Program-made: the position numbers and the translations under genes | Notes under the pieces: model-generated | What the model saw: the letters and a program-made list of their open reading frames with translations, nothing else | Databases searched by the model: none | Told to the model about the DNA's origin: nothing | In this document: in pieces, positions 44,199 to 53,920 of the stretch | Layout: every line of letters begins with the position of its first letter | Numbering within the stretch: position 1 is the stretch's first letter | Assembly (NCBI RefSeq): GCF_050433385.1 | Contig: NZ_JBNPXI010000007.1 | Span: forward strand, 62,001-126,000 | DNA from: Brassicibacter mesophilus | Lineage (GTDB): Bacteria > Bacillota > Clostridia > Tissierellales > Proteiniboraceae | DNA: 64,000 nucleotides | Direction of reading: 5' to 3'

Positions 44199-46631
44199 AT
44201 CTGCTTTATTAAATACAAGCTTCTCATCATTGAAGTCTATTACTATCTTATCATCTTTATTTATATTGCCCTTTAACATTTCTTCCGACAATTGATCCTC
44301 AACAAGTTTTCTTATAGCTCTTTCAAGAGGTCTAGCGCCAAATGAAGGATCAAAGCCTTCTTTGCCTATATATTCCTTTGCTTTATCCGTTACACTAATA
44401 TTTATGTTCAATTTTTCTAGTTTCTTCTCCAAGTCTTTAATCATTATATCAACTATTTTGTTGATTTGCTCTTCTCTTAAAGGATGAAATACTATCACTT
44501 CATCAATTCTATTTAAGAATTCTGGTCTAAATGTTCTTTTTAACTCATCAGAAATATTATCCTTCATTTTTTCATATTCTGCTTTTTCATGATCTTTAGG
44601 TGCTGCAAATCCCAATGTTTTTTGTTTTTTTATCGTTGTTGCTCCCACATTTGATGTCATTATTACAACCGTATTCTTGAAGTCTACAATTCTACCTTTT
44701 GAATCAGTGAGCCTTCCATCATCTAGTAATTGTAATAATATATTAAATACATCAGGATGGGCTTTTTCAACTTCATCAAATAATATTACCGAGTAAGGTC
44801 GTCTTCTTACCTTTTCAGTTAATTGACCGCCCTCGTCATAGCCTACATATCCCGGAGGTGATCCAACAAGCTTTGATACAGAGTGCTTTTCCATGTATTC
44901 TGACATATCAATTCTTATCATCGCATTTTCGTCACCAAACAACGACTCTGCTAATGACTTTGCAAGATATGTCTTCCCTACACCTGTTGGCCCCACAAAT
45001 ATAAAAGTACCAATTGGCTTATTTGGATCCTTAAGACCCACTCTAGCTCTTCTAACTGCTCTTGATAGAGACTCGACTGCTTGCTCTTGACCTATTACCC
45101 TCTTGTGAAGTATCTCTTCAAGGTTTAATAACCTTTCAGATTCTTCTACTGTAAGTTTTTTCACAGGTATACCAGTCCAGGATGACACTACATGAGCTAT
45201 CTCTTCATACCCAACTTCATTAGATGTAGACTGCTTAAGCCTTTTCCATTCCTTTTGTCTTCTTTCAAGCTCATCCTTTACATTTTTTTCTTCGTCTCTT
45301 ACCCTGGCTGCCTTTTCATAATTTTGCGTACTTATTGCTTCTTCTTTTTCCTGTGACAATTCTTCAAGCCTAGATTCTAATTCATTTAGATTTTTAGGTG
45401 CTGTAATTGATTGAAGTCTTACTCTTGATGCAGCTTCATCTATAAGGTCTATTGCTTTATCGGGCAAAAATCTATCAGTAATATATCTGCTAGACAGTTC
45501 AGCTGCTGCATTAAGCGCTTCGTCTGTTATTTTTACTCTATGATGTGCTTCATATTTATCTCTTAATCCTTCAAGTATTTTTATAGTATCTTCAACAGTT
45601 GGTTCTTCTACCATAATTGGCTGGAATCTTCTTTCTAAAGCAGGGTCTTTTTCTATATGTTTCCTAAATTCATCAATCGTAGTTGCTCCTATCGCCTGAA
45701 TCTCTCCTCTTGCCAATGCAGGCTTTAGTATATTCGAAGCATCTATTGCCCCCTCAGCGGCGCCAGCTCCAATAATAGTATGCATCTCATCGATAAATAA
45801 AATCACATTACCTGACTGCCTTAACTCTTCCATCACCTTCTTTAATCTTTCTTCAAATTCTCCTCTATATTTAGCTCCTGCAACCATTGAAGCAAGATCA
45901 AGGGTAACTACTCTTTTATCCTTCAAAATCTCTGGAATTTCACCTTCATTGATCTTCTGGGCTAATCCTTCAGCCACAGCGGTTTTACCTACTCCTGGCT
46001 CACCAATTAAACATGGATTATTTTTGGTTCTTCTACTAAGCACCTGAACAACCCTTTCAATTTCTTTACTTCTTCCAATAACAGGGTCTATTTTTCCCTC
46101 ATTAGCTAATTTAGTTAAATCCCTTCCGAATTTATCTAATGTAGGAGTTTTATCTCCACTCTTATTATAGTTAGGTTGATTAGGTCTATTATAATTATTA
46201 TTTAGCATGTTAACTACCTCTTCTTTCGTTTTTGCTAAATCTATTCCAGACCCTTTTAGGATTACTGCCGCCACTCCTTCACCTTCTTTTATTAATCCTA
46301 AAAGAATATGTTCTGTTCCAATATAATTATGCCCTAAATCTCTTGCTTCTATAAAACTGAGTTCAAAAACTCTTTTTGTTCTTGGAGTAAACCCTAATAC
46401 TTCACCTGACTCTTGGCCATAGCCTATAAGGTTTATTACTTTATTTCTAACATTATCTAAATCTACACCCATATTTAATAATACCTTTGCAGCAATGCCA
46501 TCACCTTCTCTAACTAGTCCTAACAGAAGATGTTCTGTTCCTACATAATTATGCTTTAGAAGCTGGGCTTCTTCTTGGGCAAAATAAATAACTTGCTGTG
46601 CTCTTTCAGTAAATCTACCGAACATTGCCAT
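44193..46631 (-). CDS. clpC: ATP-dependent Clp protease ATPase subunit ClpC
   Basis: AAA+ unfoldase that feeds ClpP, including McsB-phosphoarginine-marked proteins. The product of about 812 residues has two N-terminal Clp repeats (1-145), AAA1 with GEPGVGKTAV, a middle UVR domain (EEAISTQNYEKAARVRDEEK) that binds adaptors, and AAA2 with GPTGVGKTYLA. The start is the ATG 7 nt after GGAGG. Last gene of the ctsR operon. Confidence 0.97.
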   Translation of the reverse strand: MAMFGRFTERAQQVIYFAQEEAQLLKHNYVGTEHLLLGLVREGDGIAAKVLLNMGVDLDNVRNKVINLIGYGQESGEVLGFTPRTKRVFELSFIEARDLGHNYIGTEHILLGLIKEGEGVAAVILKGSGIDLAKTKEEVVNMLNNNYNRPNQPNYNKSGDKTPTLDKFGRDLTKLANEGKIDPVIGRSKEIERVVQVLSRRTKNNPCLIGEPGVGKTAVAEGLAQKINEGEIPEILKDKRVVTLDLASMVAGAKYRGEFEERLKKVMEELRQSGNVILFIDEMHTIIGAGAAEGAIDASNILKPALARGEIQAIGATTIDEFRKHIEKDPALERRFQPIMVEEPTVEDTIKILEGLRDKYEAHHRVKITDEALNAAAELSSRYITDRFLPDKAIDLIDEAASRVRLQSITAPKNLNELESRLEELSQEKEEAISTQNYEKAARVRDEEKNVKDELERRQKEWKRLKQSTSNEVGYEEIAHVVSSWTGIPVKKLTVEESERLLNLEEILHKRVIGQEQAVESLSRAVRRARVGLKDPNKPIGTFIFVGPTGVGKTYLAKSLAESLFGDENAMIRIDMSEYMEKHSVSKLVGSPPGYVGYDEGGQLTEKVRRRPYSVILFDEVEKAHPDVFNILLQLLDDGRLTDSKGRIVDFKNTVVIMTSNVGATTIKKQKTLGFAAPKDHEKAEYEKMKDNISDELKRTFRPEFLNRIDEVIVFHPLREEQINKIVDIMIKDLEKKLEKLNINISVTDKAKEYIGKEGFDPSFGARPLERAIRKLVEDQLSEEMLKGNINKDDKIVIDFNDEKLVFNKADK

Positions 46632-46642
46632 GTACATCCCTC

Positions 46643-47671
46643 CTATAACTTAAGCGTTCCTCTAATTATTTCTGCTCTCTTAGCATCTCTCTCTATAGTT
46701 GTAAGTTCGCTATCTGAAGTCTTTTGAATGCCTGCTGGTTGTGTATTAATCAGCAAATGATTTATAACATTTATATCTATGTCTTTTATAATATTCATTT
46801 CTATTCCCATACGAACATCAGATAATAATTTCATAGATTCTTTTGAAGTCATAATTCTTGAATTTTGAAGTACTCCCAATGACCTGTAAACTTTATCCTC
46901 TACCTCTAATCTTTTACTTGATAACAAGTTGTTTCTTGTTTCCCTCTCCTGCATTATTATTTGTAATACAATACTTTTTAGCTTTTGTATTATTTCTTCT
47001 TCACTTTCTCCTAATGTTGTTTGATTAGAAATCTGAAAAATATTTCCTAATGCTCCTGTTCCCTCACCATAAAGTCCTCTAACTGTAAGTCCTACCTGAC
47101 TGACAGCCTGTAATACTTTATTGATATATCCTGTTATAACAAGACATGGAAGATGAACCATTACTGACGCTCTAAGCCCTGTTCCTACATTAGTAGGACA
47201 GCAAGTTAAATATCCAAATCTCTCATCAAAAGCATACTTCAATTTTTCCTCTAGTAAGTCGTCTATTTTATTACAAATACTCCATCCTTGTTCAAGATTT
47301 AATCCAGGTAAAAGAACTTGTATTCTTAAATGATCCTCTTCGTTAACCATTATTGTAACCTTTTCATCTTTTTTTAATAAGAATGAGCTTATTTTAGGTT
47401 TTTCGAGTAAGCTTGGACTTATTAAATGTTGTTCTACTAATACGCTTCTATCCAAAGGAGATATTTTTTCAATTTCATAGAGTTCATAATCTTTTGATAG
47501 TGTAGAACTATTATTAGTTACTGCATTAGCAACCATATGAGTTAGTTTTTTTGCCTCATCAATATCCATGAATTGAGGTAACTTAACATCCTCAATGTTT
47601 CTTGCCAGCCTTATTCGACTACTTATGACAATGTCGTTATCTGAACCTGAACCTTCTAACCACTTACTCAT
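46643..47671 (-). CDS. mcsB: Protein arginine kinase McsB
   Basis: Phosphagen-kinase-like enzyme that phosphorylates arginines to mark proteins for ClpCP and to inactivate CtsR. The 342-residue product has SSRIRLARN (17-25), NEEDHLRIQ, and CPTNVGTGLRASVMVHLP with the active-site Cys. It starts 6 bp after mcsA, its activator. Confidence 0.97.
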   Translation of the reverse strand: MSKWLEGSGSDNDIVISSRIRLARNIEDVKLPQFMDIDEAKKLTHMVANAVTNNSSTLSKDYELYEIEKISPLDRSVLVEQHLISPSLLEKPKISSFLLKKDEKVTIMVNEEDHLRIQVLLPGLNLEQGWSICNKIDDLLEEKLKYAFDERFGYLTCCPTNVGTGLRASVMVHLPCLVITGYINKVLQAVSQVGLTVRGLYGEGTGALGNIFQISNQTTLGESEEEIIQKLKSIVLQIIMQERETRNNLLSSKRLEVEDKVYRSLGVLQNSRIMTSKESMKLLSDVRMGIEMNIIKDIDINVINHLLINTQPAGIQKTSDSELTTIERDAKRAEIIRGTLKL

Positions 47672-47677
47672 ATATAA

Positions 47678-48193
47678 TCACTCCTCATTACTTTCTAATT
47701 CGGATTGAAGACTTTTTATTTTGTCTCTTAATTCAGCTGCTTCTTCAAATTTTTCGTTCTTAACAGCTAATTCAAGCTCCTCCTTGAGATTGTTTATTTC
47801 TTTTCTTATTCTTATTGTTCCACCAGCTCTTTTAGGTACCTTACCTACATGTGTATCATGTCCATGTATCCTTTTAAAAAGTGGAACTAATTTTTCATTA
47901 AACGATTTATAGCAGCTGCTGCATCCAAATTTACCCATCTGTCTAAACTTCCCATAAGTAAGTCCGCATTTATCACAAGTAACCGATTTTATATAATCAA
48001 CTTTCATAGGGCTATCTTGAATATTATCTAATAATCCTGTCAAAAAATTCTGTATAGAAAATGGCGCATCAAAATCAAATTGCTTATGTTTTTTTGCACA
48101 TTCTTCGCATAAGTGTAACTCTGTAACTTTATTATTGATTATTTTCGTCATATGAACTGTCGATTGGTTTTTGCCACATTCTTCACAAAGCAT
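47678..48193 (-). CDS. mcsA: McsA, zinc-finger activator of McsB
   Basis: The 171-residue product has four C-x2-C pairs in two zinc modules (CEECG/CEECA, CDKCG/CSSCY) and a C-terminal UVR domain (LELAVKNEKFEEAAELRDKIKSL). It activates McsB in B. subtilis. It starts 19 bp after ctsR. Confidence 0.95.
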   Translation of the reverse strand: MLCEECGKNQSTVHMTKIINNKVTELHLCEECAKKHKQFDFDAPFSIQNFLTGLLDNIQDSPMKVDYIKSVTCDKCGLTYGKFRQMGKFGCSSCYKSFNEKLVPLFKRIHGHDTHVGKVPKRAGGTIRIRKEINNLKEELELAVKNEKFEEAAELRDKIKSLQSELESNEE

Positions 48194-48212
48194 TTAATCC
48201 CCTCCAGATAAG

Positions 48213-48671
48213 CTATTTTAGAAATACTAGCAGCATATTTTTTAACATGTTAGCTCTTAATTCATTTCTATCAACTGATATACTGCTTAACGTTCTATCA
48301 GCAAGTGCAACCTTCATTAACTTGCTTTCTCTGTCAGTAATCAATTCTTCCTCAACAAAACTATCAATTATACTATATGCTTTTGCTTTAGTAATAGATT
48401 CACCTATTATGTTTGAAATCAGATTATGAATATATTTATCATTAGTAATATTAACCTTTATTATTTTTATATACCCTCCACCGCCTCTTCTACTCTCGAT
48501 ATAATACCCTCTATCAGTAGTAAATCTAGTTGTAAGAACATAATTTATCTGTGAAGGCGCACAATCAAAGTGTTGCGCTAATTCATTTCTTTGAATTTCA
48601 ACTGCCCCATTTTCAGTATCGCTTAAAAGATTTTTAATAAATTCTTCTATTAAATTACTAATCCTAGACAT
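48213..48671 (-). CDS. ctsR: Class III stress regulator CtsR
   Basis: Heat-sensing repressor of clp genes. The 152-residue product has an N-terminal winged helix-turn-helix (QRNELAQHFDCAPSQINYVLTTRF) with the thermosensing glycine-rich wing RRGGGGYIKI and a C-terminal dimer domain. The ATG follows GAGGTGGTTTT. A CtsR box lies between promoter and gene, so it is self-regulated. Confidence 0.97.
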   Translation of the reverse strand: MSRISNLIEEFIKNLLSDTENGAVEIQRNELAQHFDCAPSQINYVLTTRFTTDRGYYIESRRGGGGYIKIIKVNITNDKYIHNLISNIIGESITKAKAYSIIDSFVEEELITDRESKLMKVALADRTLSSISVDRNELRANMLKNMLLVFLK

Positions 48672-48693
48672 AAAACCACCTCATAATTTTGAC

Positions 48694-48710
48694 TTTGACT
48701 TTCTTTGCCT
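48694..48710 (-). promoter_or_regulatory. CtsR operator
   Basis: Minus strand AGGCAAA-GAA-AGTCAAA fits the RGTCAAA-NAN-RGTCAAA heptad repeat (5 of 7 and 7 of 7 matches). A third GTCAAA follows directly. It lies right after the predicted start of transcription. Confidence 0.8.
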
Positions 48711-48719
48711 TTCATTTAT

Positions 48720-48747
48720 ATTTTAATACATTTTTAAAATTTTTCAA
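48720..48747 (-). promoter_or_regulatory. Predicted promoter of the ctsR operon
   Basis: Minus-strand TTGAAA (48742-48747), 16-nt spacer, TAAAAT (48720-48725), just upstream of the CtsR box. Confidence 0.55.
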
Positions 48748-48871
48748 TATATTTTATATAAATTTTTCTCATTCTATGTTTATTATATCCATCTACTAAT
48801 ATTTTCTTTAGATTTTCTAATTTATATTGCTAAAAGAATATAATAAGGAATTCTAAACTTTTTTATGCGTT

Positions 48872-48921
48872 ATAAACAAACAAAAGAAGCATATTAAAAT
48901 ATGCTCCTTTTGTTTGTTTAT
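48872..48921 (-). terminator. Terminator after the EF-G paralogue
   Basis: A long near-perfect stem of about 22 bp (AAACAAACAAAAG... with ...TTTTGTTTGTTT), U-rich on the exit side. It lies 14 bp after the stop at 48935. Confidence 0.85.
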
Positions 48922-48934
48922 ATTTGTTTTATTT

Positions 48935-51004
48935 TTATTCTTTTTCAGCTCTAGCTTCAGCAACAATTTTTTCACTCAGATGAGCTGGAACTTCGTCATA
49001 TCGTGCAAATTCCATCTTAAAGCTTGCTCTTGCTTGAGTCATAGATCTTAAGTCTATAGCATATTTAAACATCTCAGCTTGTGGTGCTTCAGCCATAACA
49101 AGCTGAGCTCCATCTGATTGTTGTTCCATTCCAAGTATTCTTCCTCTTCTCTTGTTCATATCTCCCATAATGTCTCCCATGTAGTCTTCTGGAACTAGTA
49201 TTTCTACACGCATTATCGGCTCGAGCAAAATAGGTTTTGCCTGTTCAATTCCCTTTTTAAAAGCTAATGAAGCAGCTATCTTAAATGCCATTTCATTTGA
49301 GTCAACTGGGTGATATGAACCATCGTATAAAACAGCTTTCAAATTAACAACAGGGTAACCTGCTAATACTCCCTTTTCAAGACAATCTCTCAATCCTTTT
49401 TCAACTGCAGGAATATATTGCTTAGGTACTGCTCCTCCAAAAATCTCTTCATCAAATTCGAAGTCCTGAGCTGTAGGTTCAAATCTTATATGAACATCTC
49501 CATATTGTCCTGCTCCACCTGATTGTTTTTTATGCTTTCCTTGAACACTTGAAGCGCCTTTTATTGTTTCTCTGTAAGGTATTTTAGGATCTTTAAGCTC
49601 TACTTCTACCCCAAAGATATTTTTAAGCTTATTCATAATAACTCCCAGTTGCATGTTCCCTTGACCACCAACTAAAAGCTGTTTAGTTTCATTATTTCTC
49701 TCAACAATAAACGTTGGGTCTTCCTCAGTTAATCTGTGTAGAGAAGATCCTATCTTTTCTTCATCACCTTTTGCCTTTGGCTCAACTGCTAAGAATAAAC
49801 ATGGTGCTGGATATTGTATCCCATCATATATTATTGGACTATTCTTTTCACATAAAGTGTGTCCTGTTTCTGTAAACTGCAATTTAGATATAGCCCCTAT
49901 ATCTCCTGCGGTAATTTCAGAAACTTCAACCTGACTCTTACCTCTTAATAAAAAGAGACTTCCTATTTTCTCTATTTCATCTTTGTTTGCATTTAGTATT
50001 TCCATGTCCTTAGTTATTTTTCCTGAACAAACCTTAAATATCGATATTTTACCAACAAATGGGTCAACTATAGTTTTGAAAACTAGTGCAGAGAACGGCT
50101 CACTGCTATTAACTTTCCTTTGAATTTTTTCTGTACTATTAGGTTTAACCCCTTCATACACACCGGAATCCTGTGGTGTTGGTAAATAGTCATAAATCAT
50201 ATCTAATAACGTATGAACTCCTATGTCTTTAGCTGATGAACCTACTAAAACAGGAACTAAATCACCATTTAGTACACCTTTTCTTAACCCATTATGAATC
50301 TCTTCAGTTGTAAATTCCTGTCCATCAAAAAACTTTTCTAAAAGCGCTTCATCAGTTTCAGCTACAGACTCAATTAGCATATCTCTTAACGGAGATATAG
50401 CATCTTCCATTCCATCTGGCACAGGAACATTGACGCAATCTTTTCCATTGTATTCTCTTCCGATCAAGTCTACAATGTTTACAAAGCCTCTAAACGATTC
50501 GGCTTCTCCTAAAGGTATTGCAAAAGGTGCTATTTTCTTTCCAAATTTGTCTCTAAGCTCATTTATTAGCTTATCAAAGTTAACGTTTTCTTTATCCATT
50601 TTGTTGACAAATATTATTTTTGGTTTTTTTCTTTTTTCTGTGTACTTCCATGCTTTTTCAGTACCAACTTCTATACCTGCCGATGCATCGATTACTATAA
50701 CTGCTCCTCCTGCCACTCTTAGTGCACTGTTTACTTCACCTATAAAGTCAAAATATCCTGGCGTGTCTAAAATATTGATTTTCGAGTTTTTCCATTCAAT
50801 AGGGATTACTGAATTACCTATAGTAAACTGTCTAGCTATTTCTTCTTTATCAAAATCAGATACTGTATTTCCATCTTCTACTTTACCTTTTCTTTTTAAT
50901 ACTCCGGTTGTGTACAATATCGTTTCTGTTAAAGTAGTCTTACCGCAGCTACCATGTCCTAAAAAAGCTACATTTCTTATCTTGTCAGTTTGATATCCCT
51001 TCAT
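48935..51004 (-). CDS. EF-G-like translational GTPase, divergent paralogue
   Basis: The 689-residue product has all EF-G domains but diverged G motifs: G1 GHGSCGKT (16-23), G2 region QFTIGNS instead of RGITI, G3 DTPGY (80-84) in place of DTPGH, G4 NKMD. The catalytic His of ribosome-activated GTPases is therefore Tyr. EF-G paralogues of this kind are common in Clostridia. Their role is not settled, and reduced GTPase activity is inferred. The ATG follows AAGGGGGAAGTATAG. Confidence 0.88.
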   Translation of the reverse strand: MKGYQTDKIRNVAFLGHGSCGKTTLTETILYTTGVLKRKGKVEDGNTVSDFDKEEIARQFTIGNSVIPIEWKNSKINILDTPGYFDFIGEVNSALRVAGGAVIVIDASAGIEVGTEKAWKYTEKRKKPKIIFVNKMDKENVNFDKLINELRDKFGKKIAPFAIPLGEAESFRGFVNIVDLIGREYNGKDCVNVPVPDGMEDAISPLRDMLIESVAETDEALLEKFFDGQEFTTEEIHNGLRKGVLNGDLVPVLVGSSAKDIGVHTLLDMIYDYLPTPQDSGVYEGVKPNSTEKIQRKVNSSEPFSALVFKTIVDPFVGKISIFKVCSGKITKDMEILNANKDEIEKIGSLFLLRGKSQVEVSEITAGDIGAISKLQFTETGHTLCEKNSPIIYDGIQYPAPCLFLAVEPKAKGDEEKIGSSLHRLTEEDPTFIVERNNETKQLLVGGQGNMQLGVIMNKLKNIFGVEVELKDPKIPYRETIKGASSVQGKHKKQSGGAGQYGDVHIRFEPTAQDFEFDEEIFGGAVPKQYIPAVEKGLRDCLEKGVLAGYPVVNLKAVLYDGSYHPVDSNEMAFKIAASLAFKKGIEQAKPILLEPIMRVEILVPEDYMGDIMGDMNKRRGRILGMEQQSDGAQLVMAEAPQAEMFKYAIDLRSMTQARASFKMEFARYDEVPAHLSEKIVAEARAEKE

Positions 51005-51328
51005 CTATACTTCCCCCTTGCTCAGTATTATAGTTTTGACTTTTTCAGATTATTAATAATATTCTACACATTTTTAAAAAATCCTTTTAAATATATATTT
51101 TTTTGCTACATATCAAAATATGCCCAACTTCTACATTATTATTCCAATAATATGTAAAAATTTAAAATTTTTCAGTATATCTATAGATACAGTAATTCTA
51201 TTTATAGTTATTTGACACAGTAATTTGAAACTTAATATGAGTAAAATAGAACGTTTATGCAAATATCCCCTTATTTCTTTTATTCATGTTCAGATATGTT
51301 ATATATAATATCAAGTTATAATTCTTTA

Positions 51329-51337
51329 TGATATAAT
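51329..51337 (+). promoter_or_regulatory. Extended -10 promoter candidate for hisC
   Basis: TGATATAAT (51329-51337) fits the TGnTATAAT extended -10 element; the -35 region is weak. The divergent gap 51005-51391 is AT-rich, with a TATAAT on the minus strand near 51027 for the EF-G paralogue. I see no riboswitch or gene in it. Confidence 0.45.
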
Positions 51338-51391
51338 GATGAGTAGATACATATGAATATAGGGGTTAAAATCTAAAGGGGGTCGATTTAT

Positions 51392-52474
51392 TTGTCAATA
51401 TCTTTTAGAGAGGAGCTTAAGGAACTTTCTCCTTATAAGCCAGGTAAACCAATTGATGATGTTAAAAGAGAGTATGGGCTCACAGAGGTTATAAAGCTTG
51501 CATCAAATGAAAATCCTCTAGGCTGCTCACCAAAAGCAATTGAAGCAATCAAAGAAGCGTTTCAGAACCTAGCATTATATCCAGATGGAAACTGTACACT
51601 TTTAAAGAAAGCTTTATCAGACAAGCTTAATCTTAATGAAAACCAAATCATCTTGAGCAGTGGCTCTGATGAAGTAATTGACCTTATAGCTAAAACCTTT
51701 ATCAACAAAGGTGATGAAGCTATAATGGCAGACATAACATTTCCTAGATACATAGCAACTACTAAAATGATGGGAGGAAAGCCTGTTATCGTTCCTCTAA
51801 AAGACTGGACACATGACTTAAATGGTATGTTAGATAAAATAACTGAAAAAACAAAGCTTATTTGGTTATGTAATCCTAATAACCCAACTGGAACTATGTT
51901 TAGTGAAGAAAAACTCATAAGCTTCTTAGATAAGGTTCCTCAAAACATAGTTGTAGTCTATGATGAAGCTTATAATGAATATGTGACTAAAGACGATTAC
52001 CCAAAAGATAGTATTTCACTATTAGAAAAATATCCAAACATATTAATCCTTAGAACATTCTCAAAAATCTATGGATTAGCTGCATTAAGAGTCGGGTACA
52101 CTATGGCAAGTGAAGAAATAATCGAGAATATAAATAAGATAAGAGGTCCTTTCAATGTGAATTCCTTAGCTCAGGCCGCAGCTCTTGCTGCTCTTGAAGA
52201 CCAAGATTTTATTAAAGAAAGCTTTAGAATTAATAAAGAAGGAAAAGAATATCTTTATGACGAGTTTAGCAAAATGAACTTAGAGTATGCTCCTTCTGAG
52301 ACAAATCATATATTTGTCAATGTTGAAAAAGATGCAAACGAAGTATTTATTGAGCTTCAGAAAAAAGGTATGATCATAAGGCCTATGGTTGGAACTTGGA
52401 TTAGAGTCAGCATAGGAACTATGGAACAGAACAAAATGTTTATAAAACTATTGAAAAACCTACTAGATAGATAA
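51392..52474 (+). CDS. hisC: Histidinol-phosphate aminotransferase family enzyme
   Basis: PLP-dependent fold-type I aminotransferase of 360 residues. It has the N-terminal LASNENPLG motif, PNNPTGT, and the PLP lysine in FSKIYGLAALRVGY. The start is TTG, 8 nt after AAAGGGGG. It stands alone with no other his gene, so it may also act on aromatic amino acids, as some HisC proteins do. Substrate is uncertain. Confidence 0.88.
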   Translation: MSISFREELKELSPYKPGKPIDDVKREYGLTEVIKLASNENPLGCSPKAIEAIKEAFQNLALYPDGNCTLLKKALSDKLNLNENQIILSSGSDEVIDLIAKTFINKGDEAIMADITFPRYIATTKMMGGKPVIVPLKDWTHDLNGMLDKITEKTKLIWLCNPNNPTGTMFSEEKLISFLDKVPQNIVVVYDEAYNEYVTKDDYPKDSISLLEKYPNILILRTFSKIYGLAALRVGYTMASEEIIENINKIRGPFNVNSLAQAAALAALEDQDFIKESFRINKEGKEYLYDEFSKMNLEYAPSETNHIFVNVEKDANEVFIELQKKGMIIRPMVGTWIRVSIGTMEQNKMFIKLLKNLLDR

Positions 52475-52485
52475 ACTAGTAATAG

Positions 52486-52513
52486 AAAAAGCGGCTTGAG
52501 ATAGCCGCTTTTC
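52486..52513. terminator. Bidirectional terminator
   Basis: Stem AAAAGCGGCT/AGCCGCTTTT with loop TGAGAT, with T-runs on both strands. It lies between the converging hisC and the reductase gene at 52523. Confidence 0.87.
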
Positions 52514-52522
52514 AGTTTGTTT

Positions 52523-53671
52523 CTATAGCGTTTCTATAAATGCATTAAGTCTAGTACCTATCTGACCAGTATCTGACTTAGAATAATCTGTTTCAATACA
52601 TATGTAATGTTTTCCCTTTTCTTTAGTAACAAAATTTTTAACGTTAAAAGATTCTACATTAAATGTATGGCAAGCTTGAAGTATTACTTCAACAACACCG
52701 TCTATCTGGTACTCATCTATCATCTCATCTAAAGATTTAAATCTACCAGGATTTGGAGTCATAACAGAACAATTGATATTTAGATATTTATAAGTTAATG
52801 CATCTATAGGATCTATAGTTTCATCAACGAGCTCCATTTTCTCTTTAGGACCACAGCAGTTTTCAAAAGCCACTACATCTGCACCCAAATCTTCAATTGT
52901 TTTTATAATTTTATCTCTTACACCTCCAGTTGGACATCCCGTAATAAGAATTCTCGGCCTGTTAGACTTCTTACCTTTAAGCTCTTTTTCATATTTTTCT
53001 CTTAATTCATTAGTCTTCTTAACAATATACTCGCATTGACTTCTTCTGTCAAACTGAAATCCTAAAGCCTCCATGACAGTATTCACTTCGTATCCTGTAA
53101 TAGGTGATGGATTTAATTTGCCAAGCTCATAGAAATCTAGCAAAACCTTTCTTTCATAGTTTCTATCAATAATTGATTGTCTTAGCTTCTTATCACTAAT
53201 CTCTACTCCAAATTTTTCTTCTAGAACTTCTTTAAGCTCAAGCATCTCTTCTCTCCAATACTTGAATGCATGGTCTTTTTTTTGTCCTTGAGGTAAATGC
53301 ATTACATGTGTATGCTTTATCTCATTTAAAAGCTCATACATTTTTTTCTTTCCATCACATGTAGTTTCACCAACTATCATATCAGAAAAATAGAAGTACG
53401 GACATTTATCAGAGACAGCAAAGCCATAACTTGATTTTATAAGAGGACATAAATTTTTAGGTAAGTGAACCTCTGCATCTGGTATAGATTCCTCGCTCAC
53501 ACCACATAATCCTACTGGTACTGCACCAGCAGCATATATTAATTCCATAGGAGTATATGTGCAAAATACTCCAACTACTTTAGTACCATTCTCCTTAAGC
53601 TCTTTCACCCTTAAAAAGCCTTCTCTTCTAGCTTCAGAATACTCATCAAATTTATTAGGTAAATTATACAT
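52523..53671 (-). CDS. 2-hydroxyacyl-CoA dehydratase family protein, likely double-cubane-cluster reductase
   Basis: The 382-residue product belongs to the HgdB/FldB/YjiM superfamily. Cys residues at 37, 75, 90 and 105 and in GCPTGG, NCCGP and QACHTF fit the family that binds a double-cubane [8Fe-9S] cluster. E. coli YjiM is the nearest type I recognise. Enzymes of this class need an ATP-dependent activase (HgdC/YjiL), which is absent from the neighbourhood. Substrate unknown. The ATG follows AAAGGGGAGTTGGAATA. Confidence 0.82.
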   Translation of the reverse strand: MYNLPNKFDEYSEARREGFLRVKELKENGTKVVGVFCTYTPMELIYAAGAVPVGLCGVSEESIPDAEVHLPKNLCPLIKSSYGFAVSDKCPYFYFSDMIVGETTCDGKKKMYELLNEIKHTHVMHLPQGQKKDHAFKYWREEMLELKEVLEEKFGVEISDKKLRQSIIDRNYERKVLLDFYELGKLNPSPITGYEVNTVMEALGFQFDRRSQCEYIVKKTNELREKYEKELKGKKSNRPRILITGCPTGGVRDKIIKTIEDLGADVVAFENCCGPKEKMELVDETIDPIDALTYKYLNINCSVMTPNPGRFKSLDEMIDEYQIDGVVEVILQACHTFNVESFNVKNFVTKEKGKHYICIETDYSKSDTGQIGTRLNAFIETL

Positions 53672-53895
53672 TATTCCAACTCCCCTTTATATGAAAACCA
53701 TAATAATTCACTACTATTCCATTAATAATCCTAGCGCTTTCACACACTTATCTAAACATAGGCACAATAATTCAAACAAATTATAACAGAGGAATTTTCA
53801 TTCATCAAATTGTAATTTTTTATAGATTGAGCTATTAGTATAGAATTTTTCTAAACATCATATGTAATCATATTAAATACAGCTTTAACAAATAA

Positions 53896-53918
53896 TAAAA
53901 AGCAGTCAATTGACTGCT
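53896..53918 (-). terminator. Terminator after the acetyltransferase gene
   Basis: A palindromic stem AGCAGTCAATTGACTGCT, then TTTTATT on the minus strand, overlapping the region just after the stop at 53921. Confidence 0.82.
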
Positions 53919-53920
53919 TC

